Below, one piece after another: positions 17,815-27,877 of a stretch of DNA of 64,000 nucleotides (position 1 is its first letter; each line of letters opens with the position of its first letter). The stretch spans positions 310,001 through 374,000 of the forward strand of contig CAVTLG010000002.1 of assembly GCA_963735495.1 (NCBI GenBank), written 5' to 3'. The translations under genes and the position numbers were made by a program. The notes below the pieces were generated by a model. It was given only the letters and a program-made list of their open reading frames with translations, was not told where the DNA came from and did not search any database. The stretch is from CAVTLG01 sp963735495. GTDB taxonomy: Bacteria > Chloroflexota > Ktedonobacteria > Ktedonobacterales > Ktedonobacteraceae.

Positions 17815-19941
17815 TTAACGCCTCTCAAACGCATGTGCCAATGTAGATAAGTCAAAATGGACCATCGTGGGGCGACCATGGCAACAACTATACGGCGCCC
17901 TGGTCTGCTCCAACTGTTCGAGCATCTCGCGCATTTCACTGACGGTCAAAAAGTAATTGGCTTTGATCGCAGCCTTACAAGCAACATTAGCCAGCGCCCG
18001 CTCCTCCCAGGTTTCCGTATGGCCCAGACTCTCCTCAGCCGTCAGATCCAGCAACAGCTCGTGCAGCGAACGCACATTCATCTGTTTGACCAGCACGCTG
18101 GGTACTGCTTTCACGTCCAGCGCACCATCATCAGCAACCTCCAGGGCAAAGCCAATATGCTCAAGCTGTGGCAAGTGCTCCTCAATAGCTTCCAGTTCGC
18201 TGGGAGCCAGTTCAAGTTTGATCGGCGTCAGCAGGAGCTGGGACATAGGCGTGCGGGCTTTCAACGTTTCCACCATGCGCTCCAACAGAATACGCTCATG
18301 AGCGGCATGCTGGTCGATCAGATACATACCATCATTACTCTCAGTCACAATATAACTCTGAGCAACCTGCCCAACTACGCGTAAACGTGGCAGATGATGA
18401 TTTTGCTGCGCATCAACCTGTTCTCCACGTGGTGCTTCACTCGCCCCACCGATGGGCTCCGGCTGAGATGTATTCTGCCTGCGTGGCAAGCCATCAGACC
18501 CTGCCAATGGAAGAGCAGCATCTTGCGGCACGGCTTCAGCCTGAGATAACCGCGTGGTATCCTGCACGTCCCGCTGCTGATGGTCAGGAGCGTCCTCTGG
18601 CGCGCGACGCTGTGCTCGTGAAAATGGCGACAGGTCAGAGCGATCATCACGGCTACGCTCAGAAGTACGTATATGACTCTGCCACAGACGAGATGACAAA
18701 GGGGGTTTTGTGCCCGTTTCTTCCTCGGTCACAGTAATCCAGGGACTGTCCATGGGAAATGACTGCTGCGTCTCAGCACGAGATGCTGTCGTCGCTGAAA
18801 CCTCTGTCTGCTGATCGGTTTCGTCATCGGCAAAGATATCTTCATCAAGACGCTCTTCAGCATGCGCAGCAGATGTTGCTGAAGTCGCAGGGGCAAAGCG
18901 CACCGTTTGCTCCTGCTTTGGTCGCCACTGAGGGATCTCAGGCTCTTCTAACAGGGCAGCACGCGTAGCACGCAGCACAGCAGCAAATACACGCCGCTCT
19001 TTGAGAAAACGAATCTCTGTCTTGGCGGGATGCACGTTAACATCCAGCAATGCCGGATCAAGTTCAATGTTGACAACCGCAATAGGGTGTCGCCCGGTTA
19101 GCAAGAGCGAATGATATGCGCCCTCTACGGCAGCCGTGAGCATCCGACTCAAGACCCAGCGCCGATTGACAAAGAAGGAGATGTACTGCCGTGTACTCTT
19201 GTAGCAACTCGGACGACTGACATAGCCGTTGACAAGCGGATATTCATTATTCGCAGAACGCTCACCACTACTGATGGGTACCATCTGCTCAACAACTGGT
19301 AAGCCATACACTTCGATCAGCACACTCGCAAGCTGCCCATCACCGGGCGTCGCAAAGATCTGACGGTTCTCACTGAAAACGCTAAAACGGATTTCTGGAT
19401 AGGCTAATGCGTATTGTTCGAGCAGATGATGGCAGTGACTCACTTCGGTATTGCGGCTCTTGAGGAACTTGAGGCGCGCCGGCACCGAGCTAAAAAGATC
19501 GCGCACAGTGATAGTCGTTCCCTCTGGAGAAGCGGCGGGCGTTATCGCGGAGAGTTGCCCGCCGCTAGCACTAATCTGCGCACATTGAGCTGTACCGCGT
19601 AGCCGACTCAGCAAGCTGACTTCCGCCACAGCCGCGATACTGGCAAGAGCTTCACCACGAAAACCAAGCGAGCGTATATGCTCCAGATCATCGATTTGTG
19701 TCACCTTACTGGTAGCATGACGAGCCAGAGCCAACGTAAGTTCTTCGACAGGAATGCCGGAACCATTGTCGGTGATACGAATCAGTTGCAGACCGCCGTG
19801 AACCAGGTCCACGCGAATCTGCGTCGCACCAGCATCGATACTATTTTCTATCAATTCTTTGACCACAGAAGCCGGTCGCTCGACCACTTCACCAGCGGCA
19901 ATTTTAGCGGCCACATCGGGTGCAAGTTGGCGTATGGACAT
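17815..19941 (-). CDS. mutL: DNA mismatch repair protein MutL, endonuclease type
   Basis: 708 residues from ATG 19941 (MSIRQLAPDVAAKIAAGEVV), the family's normal start; an upstream in-frame codon at 19965 adds 8 residues. The GHKL ATPase motifs ENSIDAGA, DNGSGI and RGFRGEALASI are present. The middle linker (about residues 330-510) is polar and low in complexity. The C-terminal domain has the nuclease metal motif DQHAAHERILLE, so it should nick DNA by itself. The late motif reads CCHGRPT where many homologues have CPHGRPT. No mutS is in this window. Confidence 0.94.
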   Translation of the reverse strand: MSIRQLAPDVAAKIAAGEVVERPASVVKELIENSIDAGATQIRVDLVHGGLQLIRITDNGSGIPVEELTLALARHATSKVTQIDDLEHIRSLGFRGEALASIAAVAEVSLLSRLRGTAQCAQISASGGQLSAITPAASPEGTTITVRDLFSSVPARLKFLKSRNTEVSHCHHLLEQYALAYPEIRFSVFSENRQIFATPGDGQLASVLIEVYGLPVVEQMVPISSGERSANNEYPLVNGYVSRPSCYKSTRQYISFFVNRRWVLSRMLTAAVEGAYHSLLLTGRHPIAVVNIELDPALLDVNVHPAKTEIRFLKERRVFAAVLRATRAALLEEPEIPQWRPKQEQTVRFAPATSATSAAHAEERLDEDIFADDETDQQTEVSATTASRAETQQSFPMDSPWITVTEEETGTKPPLSSRLWQSHIRTSERSRDDRSDLSPFSRAQRRAPEDAPDHQQRDVQDTTRLSQAEAVPQDAALPLAGSDGLPRRQNTSQPEPIGGASEAPRGEQVDAQQNHHLPRLRVVGQVAQSYIVTESNDGMYLIDQHAAHERILLERMVETLKARTPMSQLLLTPIKLELAPSELEAIEEHLPQLEHIGFALEVADDGALDVKAVPSVLVKQMNVRSLHELLLDLTAEESLGHTETWEERALANVACKAAIKANYFLTVSEMREMLEQLEQTRAPYSCCHGRPTMVHFDLSTLAHAFERR

Positions 19942-20404
19942 AAAGTAGCTACTCCCCCCATCCACGCAGGCGGTTTACGGCGATACAACAAGGTTCAATC
20001 AATAAGAACGAGTGTTCCTGGTGCATTATAACACAGTTCAGCGCCGATGAGCTAGCATATATTTTTTCAGCATGGTCACTAGCACATCTGGCCGATTTTA
20101 ATTGTAGCAGAAAAAAAGCGTTTACCAGTCAGCCATTTCAAGCAGCATAGTCGTTATTTTATGCAGACAGATAAGATATAGATAGAGACCAGATACTACC
20201 GAGGCAAACGTTTAGCACCTTTAGACTCGACTACATATATGTGAGAGCCAGCCAATAATTTATACAAAATCTTCAAATGTTCCATTACTAAGTTCAAAAG
20301 AGGTATGCAAAAAAACACTCAAAGATACGTAAATACTATATATATGTTATTCTATTGAGTCACTCTTCAGGTTGGTGTGCGTCAGCGCGTAGGGACCATC
20401 CCTT

Positions 20405-20435
20405 GCTGATCCACCTGGCTGATCCACCTGGCTGA
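20405..20435. repeat. Short tandem repeat
   Basis: The 13-base unit GCTGATCCACCTG occurs twice directly (20405-20417 and 20418-20430), and the first five bases of a third unit follow. Confidence 0.7.
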
Positions 20436-20474
20436 CTGCGAAGCAGGAGAAGCGAGAGCTTCGTTGGCAGTCAG
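20432..20474. repeat. Imperfect inverted repeat / hairpin
   Basis: CTGACTGC (20432-20439) pairs with GCAGTCAG (20467-20474), and GAAGC (20440-20444) with GCTTC (20458-20462). This leaves a 13-base loop and a 4-base bulge. It adjoins the tandem repeat. Confidence 0.6.
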
Positions 20475-20649
20475 AATAAGAGATACGCGAGCATCGTTGC
20501 CAGGCGGAACAAGGACGCGGCTGTCCAGGCCAGGCTGATGCCAGGGGCTGGGCCGCCGCAGTACCTGAAGAGTTACTCTATTGGTATAGCAAAGAGCACA
20601 ATTACGTATAGCACTGAGTAGTTACGTCGATTAAGGAGATGAAGCGGTC

Positions 20650-20892
20650 ATGAGTACAGTTTTTGTATATGAGTTGTTAAGTAAGATACGCGCCCAGGAA
20701 GCAAAACAAGGTGCGTTTCACGATGTTGAACGCCCATGTTATTCTACATATAGTTCTTTTATAGATCAATCATGCAAAGCTTACAGGAAAAGCGATAGCT
20801 CCTTTTATCCCAACAATGATACTATCTGTGACCTCAATAGTGGTGATAGTGGTCCCTACGATGACGATGGTGAGCCGGATCAGACCAAATAA
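20650..20892 (+). CDS. Small hypothetical protein, acidic C-terminus
   Basis: 80 residues, not recognised. It opens MSTVFVYELLSKIRAQEAKQ, is Ser/Tyr/Cys-containing in the middle and ends in an acidic run (SGPYDDDGEPDQTK). AAGGAG lies 11 bases before the ATG, which is acceptable but not strong. No membrane segment or signal peptide is visible. It stands alone between a repeat-bearing intergenic region and a convergent secreted hydrolase gene. It may be a lineage-specific small protein or a chance ORF. Confidence 0.4.
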   Translation: MSTVFVYELLSKIRAQEAKQGAFHDVERPCYSTYSSFIDQSCKAYRKSDSSFYPNNDTICDLNSGDSGPYDDDGEPDQTK

Positions 20893-21003
20893 GCCGCCAT
20901 GTTAACATAGCGGCTGGCATTTGTGTGCTAGTTATCCCTGGTACAGGGTCTCCGGCAATTTCCAACCAGGAGCGGTGATTGGTGCTCAAAATGCATGCTA
21001 CCT

Positions 21004-21888
21004 TCAAAGTTTTGATAGGCAAGAAAGAATGCCGGTAAACCAATTGGATCGGTTGGAGTCACGACGCTCAAGAAGAAGGAACTGATAGATGCGATCAGCA
21101 ATCAAGGTATAACCCTGATCGGTCGGATGGATGTTAGCAGCGGTACAGATCCAGGTTGTCTGACACAGATTCGCGTCAGTAAAGAGGTCATCGGTGGGGA
21201 CAAAGAACGCGAAGCCTCTTGCATCCTGCTCTAAGTGCTGGTTGAATGTCTTAAGATAAGCGACGGTATTGGGACAAAGTTGCTTGACCGGATTGTAATA
21301 CCCAATCAGAGCCAGCTGGGCCTGATGATCAGGTGCAGCACTGAGAGCTTGCTTTAGTTGCGGCAAGATCGTTTTCGTCAGATCCTGATCCACTACGGCC
21401 AGTTGTGTATTAAATACACTTGTATTGATGGCACAACTGGTAGCGTTGATCGCGCCATTGTTCAAAAAATTGTCAATGCCAATCTGTAATGTCACAAGCC
21501 CTGTCTCGCTGGCATGTTGCTGTATATAGGCTACAGCGGCAGAGAGTTGACTAGAACTTTGCACTTGTGGAACTAAACAAGCACGCAGGGGATTAAGAGA
21601 TTGTGGATCGCCATTGATAAAGGTTGTCGTGGAATCATCAGTACAACTCAGGTTAACGAGAGTACTATAATTATCATGGGGTTGAAGAGTCTGGAAGAGA
21701 TCATTCGCGTAGCCATGGGTAAAGTCATTATTTGGTTGATAGCCAAAGGGCAATGAGTCTCCCAGCGCGATGTATTGCAATGGCGTGCTAGCTCCATGGG
21801 CTGATACGATTCCCGTAAATGTGATCGAGAGCACGACTAACAGCAGTGAACTTAATAAGACAAAAGGCTTAGGGCTTCTCTTTTGCAT
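21004..21888 (-). CDS. Secreted SGNH/GDSL-family hydrolase
   Basis: 294 residues from ATG 21888, which has AAGGAGG 5-6 bases upstream. The N-terminal signal peptide is KPFVLLSSLLLVVLSITFTG with a likely cut after SAHGA. Block I with the nucleophile Ser is ALGDSLPFGYQP, and the Asp/His block V is IHPTDQGYTLIA, close to the C-terminus. Between them is LQIGIDNF in place of the usual G-x-N-D block, so the Asn is shifted. An extracellular esterase or lipase role is likely. It converges on the small ORF at 20650. Confidence 0.82.
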   Translation of the reverse strand: MQKRSPKPFVLLSSLLLVVLSITFTGIVSAHGASTPLQYIALGDSLPFGYQPNNDFTHGYANDLFQTLQPHDNYSTLVNLSCTDDSTTTFINGDPQSLNPLRACLVPQVQSSSQLSAAVAYIQQHASETGLVTLQIGIDNFLNNGAINATSCAINTSVFNTQLAVVDQDLTKTILPQLKQALSAAPDHQAQLALIGYYNPVKQLCPNTVAYLKTFNQHLEQDARGFAFFVPTDDLFTDANLCQTTWICTAANIHPTDQGYTLIADRIYQFLLLERRDSNRSNWFTGILSCLSKL

Positions 21889-22221
21889 ATTTTCCTCCTT
21901 GACTTGCAATTGATGTTACTTCCCATACAGGGAATAAATATTAATCATATGAGCTATATCTTATAGTATCAAGCCCATATCTGTATATTTGCTCTTTCAT
22001 CTATTGAAACTTATCAAAGAACAAATATGCATTTTGCGTTATTATTATAGAGGTTGGGGGACGCTTGTGATAGGGGAAGCGAGGGACAAAAGGCCATAGC
22101 ACCTGATGCAGGTACATTATTTTAGTAACACATTGTATCTTTCCATGCTGATATCCACTAGACATTCCTCATTTCTCCTGCTACCATAACCCACAATGAC
22201 ACAGCAAAGAAAGGACCACAT
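21889..22221. other. Intergenic region between divergent genes
   Basis: About 330 AT-rich bases between the SGNH hydrolase and the first M20 peptidase gene. Several TATA-like stretches occur, but no pair with a good -35 at proper spacing was found. The right end has AAAGGA ahead of the peptidase ATG. Confidence 0.4.
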
Positions 22222-23586
22222 ATGACCCGACAAGAGACATACATTGTAGAAAATCAACAACGCTTCCTCGACGAACTCAAAGACTGGCTACGTATTCCCA
22301 GTATCAGCACGCAGCCAGAGCATACAAGAGATGTAAAGAGGGCAGCAGAATACGCCGTTGAGCAACTAACCCATATAGGCTTCGAGCAGGCCGCATTGAT
22401 CCAGACAGCCAGGCACCCACTGGTCTATGCAGAGTGGCTTAAGGCCAACGGCAAAGCCACGTTACTGGTCTATGGGCACTATGACGTCCAGCCCGTCGAT
22501 CCCATTGAGCTATGGGAATCGCCTCCATTCGAACCAACGGAGCGCAATGGCAACCTCTACAGCCGTGGCGCGGCAGACGATAAGGGGCAGGTGATGGTCA
22601 TCCTCAAAGCGCTCGAAACGCTCATCAACGTTGACGGAGCATTGCCCATCAATGTCAAAGTGCTGCTCGAAGGAGAAGAGGAAGATGGCGGCGTGTCAAT
22701 CGAGCAATACGTCAAGGAGCATCCAGAGCGTCTGGGCTGCGACGCCGCTTTTATCTGCGACACCCATATGCCAGCGAAAGATATGCCAGCCCTGATCTAT
22801 GGCCTGCGCGGCATCATCTATACAGAAGTCGAAGTACAAGGCGCCAGACAAGACCTCCACTCAGGCACATATGGAGGAGTCGCACCCAATCCACTGCATG
22901 CCCTCGCGATTATTATCAGCCGCCTAAAAGACGCTGACGGACATATACACATTCCCGGCCTCTATGACAAACTGCGCAAACCAACACGTGCAGAGGAACA
23001 GTTCTGGCGCGACGATCCACTGCATATAAGCAAGGCGCTACGGGATGAAATGGGCGTCTCTCAGCTATCAGGGGAGCAGGAATATCCAGCGCTAGAACGC
23101 GCCTCAGCGCGGCCAACCTTAGAGGTCCACGGGATCAGCGGAGGCTTTGTAGGTGAAGGCGTAAAAACGGTCATTCCAGCCTCCGCCAAAGCCAAGATCA
23201 GCCTGCGCCTCCCACCAGATTTGCAATCAGCAGAGGTGTTTAAACTATTCGAGCAAGCCGTACATGCAGCCGCACCGGCAGACGTAACCGTGAAAGTCCT
23301 GCCCGTCCATGGCGGCGAGGGCGCGCTGGTCTCGCCCGATACTCCACCTATGCAAGCGGCAGCCGCAGCATTGGAAGCAGTCTATGGAAAACCTCCTGTC
23401 TTCTTGCGAGAAGGTGGCTCGATCCCCATAGCGGCACTGTTTCATGAGGTCTTACAGGTACCGGTCGTGCTGATGGGTTTTGGTCTGCCCGACGATAATC
23501 TGCATGCGCCAAATGAGAAATATTCTCTCGATCAATTCTATAACGGTATTCGGACGGTCGTACTCTTCTTGCAAAAATTGGCATAA
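22222..23586 (+). CDS. M20-family dipeptidase (first of a tandem pair)
   Basis: 454 residues. Metal and catalytic motifs of M20 peptidases are in place: YGHYDVQPVDP (metal His and nearby Asp), SRGAADDKGQ (bridging Asp), LLEGEEEDGG (catalytic Glu and metal Glu), and a late His in DDNLHAPNEKY. The dimerisation insert sits in the middle. It should hydrolyse dipeptides or related amides in the cytoplasm with two zinc ions. The gene is followed after 11 bases by a paralogue in the same direction. AAAGGA precedes the ATG. Confidence 0.88.
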   Translation: MTRQETYIVENQQRFLDELKDWLRIPSISTQPEHTRDVKRAAEYAVEQLTHIGFEQAALIQTARHPLVYAEWLKANGKATLLVYGHYDVQPVDPIELWESPPFEPTERNGNLYSRGAADDKGQVMVILKALETLINVDGALPINVKVLLEGEEEDGGVSIEQYVKEHPERLGCDAAFICDTHMPAKDMPALIYGLRGIIYTEVEVQGARQDLHSGTYGGVAPNPLHALAIIISRLKDADGHIHIPGLYDKLRKPTRAEEQFWRDDPLHISKALRDEMGVSQLSGEQEYPALERASARPTLEVHGISGGFVGEGVKTVIPASAKAKISLRLPPDLQSAEVFKLFEQAVHAAAPADVTVKVLPVHGGEGALVSPDTPPMQAAAAALEAVYGKPPVFLREGGSIPIAALFHEVLQVPVVLMGFGLPDDNLHAPNEKYSLDQFYNGIRTVVLFLQKLA

Positions 23587-23597
23587 GGAGTTTTACT

Positions 23598-24965
23598 ATG
23601 TCTGGGATTTCAGAGCCAGCCAAAGCTTATTTGGCTGTACATGCAGATGAAGCACAAGCCTTGTTGGGGCAACTATGCCAGCAACCAAGCGTGGCCGCAC
23701 AAAATCTGGGCATCGCGGCCATGGCCGAGCTGATAGAAACACTTTTAGGCGCTGCAGGCTTCGCGACGCAGCGCCTCACTGTAGCAGGTGCTCCGCCGGT
23801 TATCTATGGCGAGCTGCCAGGACGAAGTCCCTATACACTGTTACTCTATAACCATTACGACGTACAACCAGCCGAACCACTAGAACTATGGCAATCACCT
23901 CCCTACGAGCCAGGCATACGAGATGGCAAGCTATACGCGCGCGGCGCGGTTGATAATAAAGGCGAAATAGCGGCTCGGCTGGCAGCTATTCGCGCGCTAC
24001 GGGCTACCTATGGGGAACTACCCATCACGCTACGCTGGATCATTGAGGGAGAAGAAGAGATTGGCAGTCCTCATTTTGCCGCTATTGCCGCAAAATATGC
24101 AAGCTTGCTCCAGGCGGATGGCTGCTTATGGGAGGGCGCAAATTTCGCTGAGGATGGGAGACCTGAGCTGAACCTGGGCACCAAAGGCTTACTCTATGTA
24201 CAATTGGAGGTGCAGAGCATCGGATCTGATGCCCACTCGGGCCGTGCCGCGATACTTCCCAGCGCGGCCTGGCAACTGGTACAGGCTCTCGCGACGCTGC
24301 GTACACCGGCAGGGCAGGTGCTTATTCCCGGCTTCTATGACGCTGTCAAACAGCCCACACAGGCAGAATTGGACGCCCTGGCTCAGAAAACTGGCTCAGA
24401 GGAGCAGATGATGGCTATCTATCGGATAGAGCAATTTATCGATGGACTGACCGGCATTGCACTGCGCGAGCGCGGAGCATTCAGTCCCACGTGTAATATT
24501 GCTGGTCTGGTGAGTGGCTACACAGGAGAGGGCGTTAAAACGGTGCTACCAGCTAAGGCCACGGCAAAACTTGATTTTCGCCTGGTACCAGACCAGCAGC
24601 CTCAGGATATCCTGGCAAAACTGCAAGCACACCTCCAGGCTCAGGGCTACACAGATATTCAGGTAACGCAACTAGGCTCGGCTGAACCGGTCGTCACGCC
24701 TATCGATGCTCCATTCGTACAAAAAATCGCGGCACTCGCGGAAACGTTTGCGGGCAAGCCTGCATCAATTACGCCTATCGTAGGAGGAACGCTACCACTA
24801 CTGGGGGCCTTGCGTCGTTATGTAGGTATGCCGGGTTTAAGCGCGCCTGGCAACGTAGGCTACTGGGGCAGTGGAGCACACGCGCCCAACGAACATATCC
24901 GACTCAGCGATCTGGAGCGAGCTGTGCGCTATAATTGCTATATGTTCCAGGAGCTTCGCGGCTAG
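23598..24965 (+). CDS. M20-family dipeptidase (second of a tandem pair)
   Basis: 455 residues, clearly paralogous to the preceding gene: YNHYDVQPAEPLELWQSPPY, ARGAVDNKGE, IEGEEEIGS, and the late metal His in GSGAHAPNEHIR. The first motif reads NHYD rather than GHYD. GGAG precedes the ATG. The two enzymes probably differ in substrate. The 11-base spacing shows that they form one operon. The enoyl-CoA hydratase gene follows after 65 bases and may belong to the same transcript. Confidence 0.88.
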   Translation: MSGISEPAKAYLAVHADEAQALLGQLCQQPSVAAQNLGIAAMAELIETLLGAAGFATQRLTVAGAPPVIYGELPGRSPYTLLLYNHYDVQPAEPLELWQSPPYEPGIRDGKLYARGAVDNKGEIAARLAAIRALRATYGELPITLRWIIEGEEEIGSPHFAAIAAKYASLLQADGCLWEGANFAEDGRPELNLGTKGLLYVQLEVQSIGSDAHSGRAAILPSAAWQLVQALATLRTPAGQVLIPGFYDAVKQPTQAELDALAQKTGSEEQMMAIYRIEQFIDGLTGIALRERGAFSPTCNIAGLVSGYTGEGVKTVLPAKATAKLDFRLVPDQQPQDILAKLQAHLQAQGYTDIQVTQLGSAEPVVTPIDAPFVQKIAALAETFAGKPASITPIVGGTLPLLGALRRYVGMPGLSAPGNVGYWGSGAHAPNEHIRLSDLERAVRYNCYMFQELRG

Positions 24966-25030
24966 GATTTTGTAGTGCAGAGCATTTGTCGAGAGTAGCA
25001 ATACGGTGAACACATATGTAAAGGAGCAGC

Positions 25031-25807
25031 ATGAAAGATTACCAGTACATCCTCGTCGAGCAGAACGAGCGCGTGGGAATTGTGACGCTGAACCGACCAA
25101 AAGAGCTAAACGCGCTCAATTTTCAGCTCGTCGGCGAATTAGCCGACGCACTGGAGGAGTTTGATCGCAATGAGGCGATTGGCTGTATCATCATCACCGG
25201 AGCTGGCGAGAAGGCGTTCGCCGCTGGCGCAGATATTAAAGAGATGGCGGATAAGTCGCCTATCGACATGCTCACTGGCGGCTTCGAGTCCTGGGAGCGT
25301 ATTCGACGCATTCGTACCCCCATGATTGCAGCCGTCAACGGCTATGCCCTGGGCGGCGGCTGCGAACTGGCCATGCACTGCGACATGATTATTGCGTCCG
25401 AGAATGCCCGCTTTGGCCAGCCAGAGATCAACATCGGCATCATACCAGGCGCGGGCGGCACACAACGCCTGGCTCGCACATTAGGCAAATATCGGACCAT
25501 GGAGATGGTACTCACAGGTATACCGGTGAGCGCGCAGGAACTGGCAAGCCTGGGATTAGTGAATCACGTCGTACCCAAAGGTGAGCATCTCACCGAAGCA
25601 CTCAAGCTGGCGAAGACGGTGGTCGCACAGGCTCCTATCGCTACTCGCCTGGCGAAAGAAGCAGTACTGGCCGCGTTCGAGACCACATTAAGCCAGGGAC
25701 TGGACAGCGAGCGCAAGAATTTCTTCTTGCTCTTTGCGACAGAAGATATGCGCGAAGGCATGCAGGCATTTATTGAGAAGCGTCAAGCTCAGTTTAAAGG
25801 CAAGTAA
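25031..25807 (+). CDS. Enoyl-CoA hydratase/isomerase family protein
   Basis: 258 residues, standard crotonase length. CoA-binding and oxyanion regions are AFAAGADIKEM and GYALGGGCELAMHCD. The family signature is ARFGQPEINIGIIPGAGGTQ, with both catalytic Glu positions (E in the ALGGGCELA zone and the E in GQPEINIG) as in true hydratases. It should hydrate 2-enoyl-CoA to 3-hydroxyacyl-CoA in fatty-acid or amino-acid breakdown. AAGGAG lies close before the ATG. A strong terminator follows. Confidence 0.9.
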   Translation: MKDYQYILVEQNERVGIVTLNRPKELNALNFQLVGELADALEEFDRNEAIGCIIITGAGEKAFAAGADIKEMADKSPIDMLTGGFESWERIRRIRTPMIAAVNGYALGGGCELAMHCDMIIASENARFGQPEINIGIIPGAGGTQRLARTLGKYRTMEMVLTGIPVSAQELASLGLVNHVVPKGEHLTEALKLAKTVVAQAPIATRLAKEAVLAAFETTLSQGLDSERKNFFLLFATEDMREGMQAFIEKRQAQFKGK

Positions 25808-25816
25808 AAGCAGCAC

Positions 25817-25864
25817 GAGTACGGGGGCACAATCGAGCCACAGATTACTGCCCCCGACTCTTTT
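25817..25864 (+). terminator. Rho-independent terminator after the enoyl-CoA hydratase gene
   Basis: GAGTACGGGGGCA (25817-25829) pairs with TGCCCCCGACTC (25849-25860) with a single bulged base. TTTT follows at once. Its position, 9 bases after the stop codon, closes the peptidase-hydratase unit. Confidence 0.8.
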
Positions 25865-25881
25865 CCCGCTTGCGTCAGAGC

Positions 25882-26337
25882 TTAAGCAATTGACTCGCCA
25901 GATAGGGCAGAAACATATGCTTCTTGCAATTTAGGTACCGTTGTATAATCGTGCAAGGAAGTGGGATCAATCCAGCGCATCTCAGTAGCTTCCCAATCAG
26001 TCTGAATGCGTTCGGGAGTCAATACCTCGAAGAGATAGGGATGGACATAAAAGTGCCTCCCCAACCCCTCATCAACGTGCTCAATAATCTTTCCTCGCTT
26101 GAGCATACGTACCTGATCACGCTGTAAGCCAGTCTCCTCACGAATTTCTGTAAACGCCTGCTCATCTGGCGTCACATATTGTTCTACAAAACCGCTTATG
26201 CCAGCCCAATGTCCATGATAGCTTCCCACACGCTGACTACGCCGAACCAGTAGTATTGCAGGCGTTTTTTCATCAGTGCGCTCTAGAAAACTGGTAACGA
26301 CATGCGTCGGACGCAGTGGAACGTTCGATAAACTCAC
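25882..26337 (-). CDS. Nudix-fold hydrolase with a degenerate Nudix box
   Basis: About 151 residues starting at GTG 26337, which is 7 bases after AGGAGG; a frame to 26361 would put that site inside the gene. The core reads GISGFVEQYVTPDEQAFTEI followed by REETGL. Against G-x5-E-x7-R-E-U-x-E-E-x-G-U, the first Glu and the Arg are replaced, but the metal-binding EE pair is kept. It is probably a nucleotide-diphosphate hydrolase of uncertain substrate. It stands alone on the minus strand, convergent with the enoyl-CoA hydratase gene. Confidence 0.8.
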   Translation of the reverse strand: MSLSNVPLRPTHVVTSFLERTDEKTPAILLVRRSQRVGSYHGHWAGISGFVEQYVTPDEQAFTEIREETGLQRDQVRMLKRGKIIEHVDEGLGRHFYVHPYLFEVLTPERIQTDWEATEMRWIDPTSLHDYTTVPKLQEAYVSALSGESIA

Positions 26338-26528
26338 AACTATTCCTCCTTTACATTTCAAGTGCTAGTAAGCTAAATTTCCTGCATACATTTTCATGTT
26401 CGGCCATTGCTAATACACAGCATACGCTATTTTACATATGAGCGTACCCTGGTGCATAACCAATTGACCATTCCTGCTTCTTCCTGTATACTCTGCCTCA
26501 CAAGGAAGAGAGAGGCAAGGCAACTAGT

Positions 26529-27803
26529 ATGCAAACACACGATCAATCGCTCGCGCCGACAGAAGAGACCACACCTCTTAATGGAATATTACAGGATTGG
26601 TACAACACTGTTGAGCCCTGGTGGAAAACAACACGAGCAGTCCTGCCGATATTTCTTATCACGCGTCTGCTCATGCTCATGCTGACATATTTGGGGGGAG
26701 TTCTTTTCAACGTCCCCAATTATTCATCTTTCGCCTTGACATTTAAGAGCGTATTGTATAGCTGGTACCACTGGGACGCCGCTCACTACCTGACTATCGC
26801 CACACAAAGCTATCTGGACCAGAGCGATACGGGCTTCTTTCCGCTGTATCCAGCGGTTGTACATACGGTCAGTGCGCTCACACACCAGGATGTACTGCTG
26901 GTAGGCATGCTCATCGCAAATCTGGCATTCCTCGGTACATTGACTGTTTTCTTTCGCTTGGCCGAGCAAGAATTTGATACAGAAATAGCGCGACGGAGTA
27001 TCCTCTACCTGGCAATTTTTCCCACTTCGCTGTTCTTCTTTGCAGCGTATGACGTCTCCCTGTTCCTCCTCTTCATTTTGCTTTGCTTCTATATGCTCCG
27101 ACAAGGCTCATGGTGGCTGGCGGGCCTTTTGGGGGGACTGGCAGCCCTGACACATGCATCAGGTATTCTGCTCTTTGTCGTCTTCTTGTGCGAATTCCTG
27201 CGTCAGAATTTAGCCGAACTGCGCTTGACATGGCGGGCTAAGCAGACGAAACAGACACTACGCTCACTCATACCCACGCTGGCTGCATTACTGATTCCGC
27301 TGGGTCTTGGCATCTATATGTATACCCTGGCAAAGAAATTTCATGATGCACTGGCCTTCTTTCATCCGCAAGGAGGCGCGCTCTTGAGCACCCCCTGGAG
27401 CGCAGTGTTCACAGCAATCCATAATATACTGAGTGGAGGGATATATACTTTCGCAACCACCCATAGTCTTGTTGAGCTATTGATCCTTGCGCTCTTCTGC
27501 GTGGCGCTCGCACTTTGCTACATCGGACCACTGAAATTGGACAAAAGTCAATGGACGTTCCCCTTATTTGGTCTCCTCGTCCTTGTCTACACGTTATTAT
27601 TTCCCAACTTACCCGCAGGACTCTATTCTGCGTATGATCCCTTACCTGCTATACAGTACAACATTTTACTCGTTTTTATCGTTTTCATACTCCTGGCGAA
27701 GATCGGACGACGTTCCTGGTTCCACTACAACTATCTACTGATTACACTGCCCATACTCTCATTTCTCGTAATCCAGCTATTCACAGACCACTGGAGCGTT
27801 TAG
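26529..27803 (+). CDS. PIG-V-like membrane mannosyltransferase
   Basis: 424 residues with about ten hydrophobic helices. The first luminal/extracytoplasmic loop has WYHWDAAHYLTIA followed by GFFPLYPAVV, the W-D-x-x-H and FFPLYP features of the PIG-V family of GT-C glycosyltransferases. In bacteria such proteins probably transfer a sugar from a polyprenyl-phosphate donor to a lipid or protein acceptor outside the membrane. No glycan operon is adjacent, so donor and acceptor are unknown. Confidence 0.75.
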   Translation: MQTHDQSLAPTEETTPLNGILQDWYNTVEPWWKTTRAVLPIFLITRLLMLMLTYLGGVLFNVPNYSSFALTFKSVLYSWYHWDAAHYLTIATQSYLDQSDTGFFPLYPAVVHTVSALTHQDVLLVGMLIANLAFLGTLTVFFRLAEQEFDTEIARRSILYLAIFPTSLFFFAAYDVSLFLLFILLCFYMLRQGSWWLAGLLGGLAALTHASGILLFVVFLCEFLRQNLAELRLTWRAKQTKQTLRSLIPTLAALLIPLGLGIYMYTLAKKFHDALAFFHPQGGALLSTPWSAVFTAIHNILSGGIYTFATTHSLVELLILALFCVALALCYIGPLKLDKSQWTFPLFGLLVLVYTLLFPNLPAGLYSAYDPLPAIQYNILLVFIVFILLAKIGRRSWFHYNYLLITLPILSFLVIQLFTDHWSV

Positions 27804-27877
27804 CCGGGCTACAATGCGCATGCCGACAACTTGATGGATCACGTCCTCCCCGTACAAAATAGACAGGCAAAAACCTC

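Larger units (their letters stand above)
19942..20649. other. Long intergenic region with small repeats
   Basis: About 700 bases between mutL and a small plus-strand ORF. The left part is AT-rich without recognisable genes. The right part (20400-20560) is GC-richer with a tandem repeat and an imperfect inverted repeat. No tRNA or known RNA was recognised. Confidence 0.5.
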
